Assembly (NCBI GenBank): GCA_965207755.1
Contig: OZ242297.1
Location: 1,674,001 to 1,738,000, forward strand
DNA from: Aldehydirespirator sp028819505
GTDB taxonomy: Bacteria; Actinomycetota; Acidimicrobiia; Acidimicrobiales; Aldehydirespiratoraceae
Direction: 5' to 3'
Length of the DNA: 64,000 nucleotides
This document shows, one piece after another, positions 57,956 through 64,000 of the stretch. Under the pieces are notes generated by a model. That model was not told the origin of the DNA, searched no databases, and saw nothing but the letters and a program-made list of their open reading frames with translations. Made by a program: the position numbers and the translations under genes. Position 1 is the stretch's first letter. Every line of letters begins with the position of its first letter.

Positions 57956-59128
57956 TCAGCCTGCGGCGAATTCGGCCCGCACAGCAGGCAGCACGGCGTC
58001 GTCCATCCAGCAGTCCAGCGCGGTCATGGCCAGCGCCTTGGCGCCGTCGATCACGGCCGAGTCGCCCCCGGAGCCCCGGGCGTGCTCGGCGAAGCGCGGC
58101 GTGTGGATGGGCACGTCGTCCGGCGCGACCTTGATCATGGGATGTATGGAGGGAACGGTGTAGCTCACGTTGCCCATGTCGGTGCTGCCCACCACCCGGG
58201 CCTGGGGGTCCGACGACAGGGTGCGGCCCACAGCGTCGAGGTTGGACAGATAGCGGCCCAGCAGGGTCGGGTTGTCGTTCATGTCGGCATAGGCGCGATC
58301 GACCCATTCGAGGTCGACCTCGCAGCCGGCCGCGGCAGCGCCCGCCGTCAGGCAGGCGGCCACCCGCTCCTTGAGCGGCTCCAGTGACGTGAGGTCGGTG
58401 GAGCGCACGTACCACTGGACCGCGGCCGTGGCCGGAACGATGTTGGCCTTGGCGCCCCCGTCGGTGAATATGCCGTGGATACGCTCGTCGTCGCGGATGT
58501 GCTGGCGCAGGGCGGCCACGGCGTTGTAGCCGAGCACGGCCGCGTCGAGCGCGTTGCGGCCCTTCTCGGGCGCGGCCGCGGCGTGGGCGGCGGCACCGGT
58601 GTAGCGGGCGTTGAGCCGCTGGACCGCCACCGCGTGGAACACGCTCAACTCGTGGTTGGCGGGATGCACCATCATGGCCGCGTCGGCATCGGAGAACGCT
58701 CCCGCCCGGAGCATGATCTCCTTGCCGCCCCCGCCCTCCTCCGCGGGGGTTCCCATCACCGCGACCCGCCCGCCGGCCTCGCCGGCCATCGACGCCAGGG
58801 CCAGGCCCGCCCCCAGCCCCGAGGCGGCGATGATGTTGTGACCGCACGCGTGGCCGATCCCGGGAAGGGCGTCGTACTCGCACACGACGGCCACCAGCGG
58901 CCCGTCGCCGTCGCCGGCTCGGGCCTCGAAGGCGGTGTCGAGGCCGTAGGCGCGGCGCTGCACGTCCAGGCCGTGATCGTCCAGCACCGTCGTGAGCAGG
59001 TCGTGGGCGTGGTGCTCCTCGAAGCCCAGTTCGGGCCGGGCATGGATGCGGTGCGACACGTCGAGCAGTTCGGGGGCCAGACGGTCGATCTCCGCGCAGA
59101 CCCGTCGTTTGGCGTCAGCTATGTCCAT
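57956..59128 (-). CDS. M20-family metallopeptidase/amidohydrolase
   Basis: 390 residues: zinc-site motifs EYDALPGIGHACGHN, TPAEEGGGGKEIM (catalytic Glu) and MVHPANHE, then a dimerisation domain and a C-terminal GSTDMGNVSY/ FAEHARGSGGDSAV. Similar to AbgB-type amidohydrolases that remove acyl or aminobenzoyl groups from amino acids. Substrate unknown. ATG 59128. Confidence 0.9.
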   Translation of the reverse strand: MDIADAKRRVCAEIDRLAPELLDVSHRIHARPELGFEEHHAHDLLTTVLDDHGLDVQRRAYGLDTAFEARAGDGDGPLVAVVCEYDALPGIGHACGHNIIAASGLGAGLALASMAGEAGGRVAVMGTPAEEGGGGKEIMLRAGAFSDADAAMMVHPANHELSVFHAVAVQRLNARYTGAAAHAAAAPEKGRNALDAAVLGYNAVAALRQHIRDDERIHGIFTDGGAKANIVPATAAVQWYVRSTDLTSLEPLKERVAACLTAGAAAAGCEVDLEWVDRAYADMNDNPTLLGRYLSNLDAVGRTLSSDPQARVVGSTDMGNVSYTVPSIHPMIKVAPDDVPIHTPRFAEHARGSGGDSAVIDGAKALAMTALDCWMDDAVLPAVRAEFAAG

Positions 59129-59172
59129 GGCCTGATCCTAGAGCCGGATGCCGAGCGAACGAGAGCGGGACT

Positions 59173-59817
59173 TCACGTCGGGATCCAGACTTCCAGAGCG
59201 CCGGGCTCGACCCGCAGGCTGAGCGTGCGGGCACGATCCAGGCGCACGCCGTCCAGGTAGACGTCCAGGCCGGGATCCAGGTCGTACTGGGCCGCCGCGA
59301 TCCGGCGCTGTGTGATGCGCGGATGGGGGACGTGGGTTCCCGAGGGCAGGCGTCGCCGGGCCGCGAGTCGCACCGGCAGAGGAGGGTCGGCGTCGAACAC
59401 GTCCAGGCGGCCGTCGCCGGGATGGGACCGGGGCGCCGCGTTCCAGCGACCGAGGAACGATGCGTTGGCCGCCACCAGCAGCCGGCCCCGCCACCAGGAC
59501 CTGCGGGCGACGAGATGGGCCACGAACCAGTGCAGCCGGCCGTCCACCAGCGCCGCGCCCACATCAACGGCCACCCGCGTGCCGGCCGTGCCCGTCGTCG
59601 CAGCCGCGCCCAACGGCGCGCCGCCGTTCTCCACGCCGAGGGTCCGGGCCAAGTCGCCTCCGGTCAGCACCACCGGGGGTATCGCCTGGTTGGCCCTGCG
59701 GGCCTCGGCAACGATCTCACCTGCGGCGGCGTCGCTGCCCGCCGCGAGGGCGTCAGGCGGGATCTCGCCCGCCACGCCGTAGTCGACGCCCCAGCCGGGG
59801 CCTCGCCCACCGATCAC
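59173..59817 (-). CDS. Protein resembling only the C-terminal domain of diacylglycerol/lipid kinases
   Basis: 214 residues. LLVAANASFLGRWNAAPRSH, DGRLDVFDADPP, LPSGTHVPHPRITQRRIAA and YLDGVRLDRARTLSLRVEP follow the order of the DagK/YegS C-terminal beta domain. The N-terminal catalytic GGDGT motif is only hinted at by VVLTGGDLARTLG, so kinase activity is doubtful. Common as a stand-alone actinobacterial hypothetical. Confidence 0.6.
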   Translation of the reverse strand: MIGGRGPGWGVDYGVAGEIPPDALAAGSDAAAGEIVAEARRANQAIPPVVLTGGDLARTLGVENGGAPLGAAATTGTAGTRVAVDVGAALVDGRLHWFVAHLVARRSWWRGRLLVAANASFLGRWNAAPRSHPGDGRLDVFDADPPLPVRLAARRRLPSGTHVPHPRITQRRIAAAQYDLDPGLDVYLDGVRLDRARTLSLRVEPGALEVWIPT

Positions 59818-59844
59818 GCCGCTACCTCCGGCCCGGCCAGTCGT

Positions 59845-60072
59845 TCACAGCCGGCAGATGTTGGCAACGGTCTGGGGGGACACGTGCGCCGCTGCAGCGA
59901 TGTCCCGGAGCGAGGCGCCGTTGGCATGCGCGAGCCGGATGGCCGTCTCCCAGAGGGTCCGCGCCTCGTCCTTGCCGCGCGTCGTGCGCTCGACGACCCG
60001 CAGCGCCGCTCCCCGGGCGCTGTTGGACACCTCGATGTCGTCGAGAACCCAGCGTGACGTGTTCCTGCTCAT
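59845..60072 (-). CDS. Small helix-turn-helix protein
   Basis: 75 residues. TLWETAIRLAHANGASLRDI then AAAAHVSPQTVANICRL is a compact HTH (similar to phage or ParB-like/sigma-region-4 HTHs). It overlaps the upstream 54-residue frame by ATGA, which suggests a two-gene module of the toxin-antitoxin kind. Putative autoregulator. Confidence 0.65.
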   Translation of the reverse strand: MSRNTSRWVLDDIEVSNSARGAALRVVERTTRGKDEARTLWETAIRLAHANGASLRDIAAAAHVSPQTVANICRL

Positions 60073-60233
60073 TCTGCCTCCCCGATCGCCCGCAAGATCT
60101 TGGCGACAACGTCCCGGATGATGAGGGCGGCTACGAGTTCGTCACTGCGACGCTCGAGGACCTCGGCCACCCCGCCGAGCGCTTCGAGGGTGTGGGCGAG
60201 TTCCGCCTCGTCGAGTTCGAGCGTGACCCGCAC
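60069..60233 (-). CDS. 54-residue helical protein coupled to the HTH gene
   Basis: A short frame from GTG 60233: VRVTLELDEAELAHTLEALG followed by GVAEVLERRSDELVAALIIR and DVVAKILRAIGEAE. Amphipathic and free of membrane segments. TAGGAT-TAGGAT stands directly before the GTG (leaderless promoter), and its TGA overlaps the next ATG. Not recognised. Promoter and coupling argue for a real gene. Confidence 0.55.
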   Translation of the reverse strand: MRVTLELDEAELAHTLEALGGVAEVLERRSDELVAALIIRDVVAKILRAIGEAE

Positions 60234-60239
60234 ATCCTA

Positions 60240-60245
60240 ATCCTA
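60240..60245 (-). promoter_or_regulatory. Leaderless -10 (TAGGAT, doubled) for the 54-residue gene
   Basis: Two TAGGAT hexamers in direct succession (60245-60234) before GTG 60233; the upstream one has the usual 6-nt spacing. Confidence 0.55.
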
Positions 60246-60392
60246 TCAACTGGACGCCACGTCTGTTTCTTGGACACACGGGCGGCCTGCCGACGACTAG
60301 CGGTATGTCGTGAGTGCGATTGCGGGACCCTGCAGCCCATAGCGCAAGGTCACAGACTTGGTAGGTCGTTCAACCAAACCCGCGGCACACCA
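60246..60392. other. Gap between the small HTH operon and the IS, no gene seen
   Basis: About 150 bp of mixed composition with no start signals or motifs recognised. It is the left flank of the IS target site. Confidence 0.5.
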
Positions 60393-60396
60393 CTAG

Positions 60397-61844
60397 CAGG
60401 GTGCTGAAATTTGGGGGTTTGGGTGGTTTGGCTGTGCTGGGGCGGGGTTTGGGCCTGGTTCGGGTCTGTTGTGGGGGTTCTGGGGGCTGGTGCCGGGGTC
60501 GGGTGATGTGGGGCTCTGGGGCGGGGGCTGTGGCGGCTCCGGGGGCCCCGGCCGGGGGTTCGGCCGGGGCGGGTTCAGGCTGTGGGCGTGTCGAGTCGGG
60601 CTATGCGCACGAGGTTGTAGGTGGCGGCGGCGATGAGGAACCAGGACCGGTTGCGTTGTCGTCCCTTGTGGCGGAGTTTTCGTCCTCCGGCGATGGTCTT
60701 GATCCATCCGAAGGGCTCCTCGACGCGTTTTCGGGCCTGCTGGGAGATCGTGTATCCGACATGTCGGGTGGTGCGCCGGTCGATCGCCGATCGGCGCCCG
60801 GTGGTGTTCTGGGCGACATGGGGCGTGAACCCCGCGGCGCGGGCGTCGGCGACGAAGCCCGCGGTGTCGTAGTGGCGGTCCCCGCCCACGGTGCGCCGCC
60901 GCGCCCGCGGCGGGGCTCTGTTGAGCATCTGCGCCGCGGTGTCGCGCTCGGCGAAGCCGTCGGCTGGGGTGAGCTCGGCGTCGACGATGAGCCCGTTGCG
61001 GTTCTCGGTGAGCAGATGCCCCATGAAGCACAGCGAAGCGCCGGTCCCTGAGGACTTGCGGTACAGCTTCGCCTCGGGATCCGTCACCGACACGTGGGTG
61101 TCGTTGCAGCGCCGCTCGCCGCGCCAGTCCACCTCGCGATTGCGGCCCTTCGGCTCAGAGCCCTTCGACTCGCGGCCCTTCGGCTTGCGGCTCTTCGGCT
61201 TGGAGCCCTTCGGCTCGCGGCCCTTCGGCTCGGAGCCGCCCGCGTCGGCCGGCCCGGACCCGGCGCCCCCGGACCCGGGATCCTGCGGGGAGGCCCTGGG
61301 CTTGAAGCTCTTGTGAGACGCCCAAGCCTCCAACAGCGTGCCGTCCACACTGAAATGCGCGCTCGAGCAGTACCGGCGCAGCCTCGCCTGGTCTGTCACC
61401 GCGGCGAAGAACCGGTCCGCGATCTCATGGTCCAACAACCGCTGCCGGTTCTTGGAGAACGTCGACGCGTCGAAGCCGCGCTCGTCGATGCGCAGCCCCA
61501 AGAACCACTTGAACAACATGTCATAGTTCAGCCGCTCACAGAACGCCCGCTCAGAGCGGATCGAGTACAACGCCATCAGAACCGACGCCTTCAACAGCAT
61601 CTCAGGCGGCACGCTCGGACGGCCCCGAGGCGGATACATCGCCGCCAACTCCGCGTCGAGGCCCGCCAGCACCGCATCCACCACCGCCTTGATCCGCCGG
61701 ATCGGATGACCCTCACCGATCAGATCCTCCGCCGACAGAGTCGAAAACATCGCCGTCTGGGCATCAACCGTTCCACGCATACCAACATCATCCCACACCC
61801 CACCCACAAACGCGAGCACCCCAAACGACTTTTTCAGCACCCTG
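60397..61844 (-). mobile_element. Complete IS5-like insertion sequence, 1448 bp
   Basis: Bounded by inverted repeats CAGGGTGCTGAAA (left) and TTTCAGCACCCTG (right), 13 bp perfect with weaker similarity beyond, and CTAG duplications. One transposase gene on the minus strand fills most of it; the ~180 bp at its 3' side is low-complexity G+T-rich sequence with no gene. Structure intact, so recent or still mobile insertion is likely. It sits at the exact end of the helicase gene. Confidence 0.88.
60575..61780 (-). CDS. IS5-family (DDE, InsH-like) transposase
   Basis: 401 residues. N-terminal DUF772-type domain (MFSTLSAEDLIGEGHPIRRI, PEMLLKASVLMALYSIRSER), DDE residues in HFSVDGTLLEAWASHKSF, RRTVGGDRHYDTAGFVADA and the final Glu in RKRVEEPFGWIKTIAGG. 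Between them is an insertion of about 55 residues with repeated EPKGR/SKPKS pentapeptides. ATG 61780 chosen; upstream codons lie outside the homologous region. Apparently intact. Confidence 0.9.
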   Translation of the reverse strand: MRGTVDAQTAMFSTLSAEDLIGEGHPIRRIKAVVDAVLAGLDAELAAMYPPRGRPSVPPEMLLKASVLMALYSIRSERAFCERLNYDMLFKWFLGLRIDERGFDASTFSKNRQRLLDHEIADRFFAAVTDQARLRRYCSSAHFSVDGTLLEAWASHKSFKPRASPQDPGSGGAGSGPADAGGSEPKGREPKGSKPKSRKPKGRESKGSEPKGRNREVDWRGERRCNDTHVSVTDPEAKLYRKSSGTGASLCFMGHLLTENRNGLIVDAELTPADGFAERDTAAQMLNRAPPRARRRTVGGDRHYDTAGFVADARAAGFTPHVAQNTTGRRSAIDRRTTRHVGYTISQQARKRVEEPFGWIKTIAGGRKLRHKGRQRNRSWFLIAAATYNLVRIARLDTPTA

Positions 61845-64000
61845 CTAGGAGACACTGGAACCGGGCGGCTCGACGGCGCCTGACATGGCCACCACTCCCC
61901 TGTTGAGCGCGGCGACCGTCTGCCGGGCCGCGGCGGCGGTGCCCGGGTCCGGAGCGACCGCGGCGATCCGCCGGGCCAGGTCGATCAACTGTTTGACGTT
62001 GCGCACGAAGTCGCCGGCCGAGAACCCCTCGTCCTGGAGCGCCTCGAACGACTCCCCGTCCGCCCAGCGATGGGCCGCAGGCCCGAAGCCGGTCTCCAGC
62101 GGCCGGGTGGGCTCGACGCCGAAGCTCCGCTCGGTGCGGTGCAGGCTGTCGAGGCCCGCGCCGATCCGGCGCATGCGGCGGTAGGCGGCGCCCGAGGGGA
62201 TCCACACTTCGGGCCTCGGGCCCGGCGAGCGGTGCTCGTAGGTGAACGCCGACAGCACCGAGGCCAGTTCGGGCGGCGACAGGCCGTCGAGGAGCCCGCC
62301 CCACAGGGCCTCGGCCACGGCCAGGTCGGCCTCGTGGAAGATCCGCGACACCAGCGATCCCGAACCCGTCGGGGTCCAGCCGTTGAGATGGCCCCGCTCG
62401 CGCAGCACCCCGGCCACGGCGTCGAAGCGACGGGCCAGATCGACAGGCAGCGACGCCGCCTCCGCCTGGTATTGGGCGAAGGAGCGGTCCATCAGGTCGC
62501 GGGCCGCTCCGGCAGACATGCGGCCCAGCAGTCCGACCACCATGTTGTAGGTGGGCCGGAAGGCCGAGCGGAGCTCGAAGGAGCGGCTCGATGCCAGCCG
62601 GGCCACCTGCTCGAAGGTGCTGTCCGGCGACCACAGCGCCACCGCCCACCCCTCCTTGTCGATGCCGCGGCGCCCGGCCCGGCCGGTGAACTGGGTGTAC
62701 TGGGCGGCGCTGAGAGGAGCGGTGCGCCGGCCGTCGTACTTGACGGGCTTGTCGATCACCACGCTGCGGGCGGGCATGTTCACGCCCAATGCCAGAGTCT
62801 CGGTGGCGAACACCACCTTCACCAGGCCCTCGGCGAAGCACAGCTCCACGGCCTCCTTGAACACCGGCACCAGGCCGGCATGGTGCGACGCGATGCCCAG
62901 GCGCAGGCGGTCACGGAAGCGCTCGACGCCCAGCGCGGCGAGATCGGCAGGGTCGAGCAGGCCGAGGCGCGCCTCGACCAGTCCGTCGATGCGGGCGGCC
63001 TCGACGTCGTCGGTGAAGCGAGCCCCGTCGCGGACGAGCCGGGCGGCGGCCTGGTCGCACCCCTTGCGGCTGAACACGAACCAGATCGCCGGCAGCAGGC
63101 CCCGCTCCTCCAACTCTGCCAGCAGGTCGACGCGGCGGGGCGGCCGCCATGCCACACGCGGACGTGGCCCCCGGTGCTCCGAACCACCGTGTCCACTCGG
63201 ACCGCCACGCCGAGACCGGCCCGAACCGCCGGATCCTCGACGCTCGCCGAGACTCGACCGGTCCGAGCCTCGGGGCCTGTCTTGTCGAGACCGGTCCGAG
63301 CCTCGGGGCCTGTCTTGTCGAGACCGGTCCGAGCCTCGCGGCCCGTCCTGTCGAGACCGGTCCGAGCCTCGGGGCCTGTCTTGTCGAGACCGGTCCGAGC
63401 CTCGGGGCCTGTCTTGTCGAGACCGGTCCGAACCTCCGGCACCGCCGCGCCGTGGCCGACCCGGACTGCGAGGCGCCTGAGAGCCTGCCGGTGGGTCGAA
63501 CCGGCCTCCTTCGGGGTTGGGCCTGCCGTCGACGAGGGTGGGCACGATCTGCACGGCGTCGGAGCGGCGGCGACCCACGGCGTAGAGATTGGTCAGCGGA
63601 ACCGGCCGCCGCGACTCGGCCACCACCGCGGTCGGGCCGCGCACCCGCTTGAGCCAGCCACCCAGCTGCTCGTGGTTGGAGACCGTGGCCGACAGGCACA
63701 CCAGCACGACGCTGGAGGGCAGGTGCAGGATGACCTCCTCCCACACCGGCCCGCGGTAGGGGTCCTCCAGGTAGTGTACCTCGTCGAGCACGACCGCTCC
63801 GAGCCGGGCGTCGACTGCCTCGGCGTAGAGCATGTTGCGCAGCACCTCGGTGGTCATGACCACCACGTCGGCGTCGCCCGCGATGACGTTGTCGCCGGTC
63901 AGCAGGCCCACCCGGTTCGGGCCCAGCCTCTGCCGCAGATCCCGGTACTTCTGGTTGGACAGGGCCTTGACGGGAGTGGTGTAGAAGGCCCTCTGTCCCG
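61845..64000 (-). CDS. Ski2/Mtr4-like DEVH-box helicase, 5' end missing
   Basis: 718 visible residues; the gene continues past the right edge. Motif Ia-like TTPVKALSNQKYRDL, motif II DEVH in VVLDEVHYLEDPYRG, motif III CLSATVSN, motif IV-VI ATETLALGVNMPARS and QFTGRAGRRGID. Homologues in actinobacteria (HelY type) act in RNA turnover. A disordered insert with six 33-bp repeats (SRQDRPRGSDR units) separates the two RecA-like lobes. The TAG stop falls in the CTAG target of the IS, so the reading frame end was preserved. Confidence 0.9.
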   Translation of the reverse strand, partial: GQRAFYTTPVKALSNQKYRDLRQRLGPNRVGLLTGDNVIAGDADVVVMTTEVLRNMLYAEAVDARLGAVVLDEVHYLEDPYRGPVWEEVILHLPSSVVLVCLSATVSNHEQLGGWLKRVRGPTAVVAESRRPVPLTNLYAVGRRRSDAVQIVPTLVDGRPNPEGGRFDPPAGSQAPRSPGRPRRGGAGGSDRSRQDRPRGSDRSRQDRPRGSDRSRQDGPRGSDRSRQDRPRGSDRSRQDRPRGSDRSSLGERRGSGGSGRSRRGGPSGHGGSEHRGPRPRVAWRPPRRVDLLAELEERGLLPAIWFVFSRKGCDQAAARLVRDGARFTDDVEAARIDGLVEARLGLLDPADLAALGVERFRDRLRLGIASHHAGLVPVFKEAVELCFAEGLVKVVFATETLALGVNMPARSVVIDKPVKYDGRRTAPLSAAQYTQFTGRAGRRGIDKEGWAVALWSPDSTFEQVARLASSRSFELRSAFRPTYNMVVGLLGRMSAGAARDLMDRSFAQYQAEAASLPVDLARRFDAVAGVLRERGHLNGWTPTGSGSLVSRIFHEADLAVAEALWGGLLDGLSPPELASVLSAFTYEHRSPGPRPEVWIPSGAAYRRMRRIGAGLDSLHRTERSFGVEPTRPLETGFGPAAHRWADGESFEALQDEGFSAGDFVRNVKQLIDLARRIAAVAPDPGTAAAARQTVAALNRGVVAMSGAVEPPGSSVS
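63256..63453 (-). repeat. 33-bp tandem array inside the helicase gene
   Basis: GACCGGTCCGAGCCTCGGGG recurs about every 33 bp from 63256 through 63421 (six units), encoding SRQDRPRGSDR in frame. Units differ by only a few bases, so copy number probably varies between strains. Confidence 0.93.

Larger units (their letters stand above)
60393..61848. repeat. Target-site duplication CTAG flanking the IS
   Basis: CTAG at 60393-60396 and again at 61845-61848, directly outside the inverted repeats. Four-base palindromic CTAR-type targets are usual for the IS5 group. Confidence 0.8.

Noticed and set aside
59460..60407. 315-codon plus-strand frame
   Set aside because: Antisense to three minus-strand genes (lipid-kinase-like and the two small genes), Arg/Pro-rich as expected for a shadow frame.

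Overview
The window is high-GC DNA with dense, often overlapping operons, many GTG starts and many apparently leaderless genes (TAnnnT hexamers 6-10 nt before the start codon). Genes such as an SLH-like/M16 secreted protein, a DUF4193 protein, a fused desaturase-Rieske protein and a tandem ThyX-like protein point to an actinobacterium, most likely of the class Acidimicrobiia; this placement is inferred from gene content and composition, not from a marker-gene comparison. About 65 protein genes, three tRNAs (Gly-GCC, Cys-GCA, Val-GAC), one SAM riboswitch and one complete insertion sequence are described.

Layout. 1-15.4 kb: an inositol-type catabolic cluster on the + strand: ABC sugar permease and ATPase, iolC kinase, a 2-hydroxyacid dehydrogenase, two Gfo/Idh dehydrogenases (the second iolG-like), iolD, an SDR, a fused MocD-MocE-like oxygenase, an extended SDR, iolB and a LacD-type aldolase. 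The cluster looks built to import an inositol or inositol derivative, probably O-methylated, demethylate or oxidise it, open the ring (IolD), isomerise (IolB), phosphorylate (IolC) and cleave it. iolE and iolA are not in the window. 15.4-28 kb: mostly housekeeping genes (upp, adenosine deaminase, DEAD helicase, SAM-riboswitch-controlled metX and a Cys/Met PLP enzyme, a ComF-like protein behind tRNA-Gly). 28-39.8 kb: an accessory stretch with tRNAs and four toxin-antitoxin-like loci (Doc, MazF, AbiEii-like nucleotidyltransferase, a HigB-like toxin carrying a nonsense codon), an arsR/permease operon and a lipoprotein serpin. 40-46.4 kb: hisI-trpE-ygfZ-dnaJ-trpF-trpB-trpA. 46.4-60.2 kb: mixed metabolic and repair genes (FAD oxidoreductase, AlkB, AlgH, ThiD, NUDIX, GNAT, ThyX-like, M20 peptidase). 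60.4-61.8 kb: an IS5-like element inserted exactly at the stop codon of a Ski2-type helicase that runs off the right edge.

The most unusual layer is repeat DNA at gene boundaries. (i) Successive junctions of the inositol cluster carry tandem arrays with different periods (54, 74, 72 and 60 bp), several being multiplied copies of the local stop/start junction; similar expansions occur at dnaJ/trpF, in the trpB 5' end and at the end of the 517-residue protein gene. (ii) A ~49-bp palindromic element occurs five times between 17 and 50 kb, and three copies supply the stop codon of the adjoining gene (ygfZ, trpA, alkB). (iii) A ~100-bp non-palindromic element occurs four times, always just after a stop codon and always in the sense orientation. 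These families were found by eye and are the best candidates for undescribed biology here, together with the inositol-linked MocD-MocE fusion.
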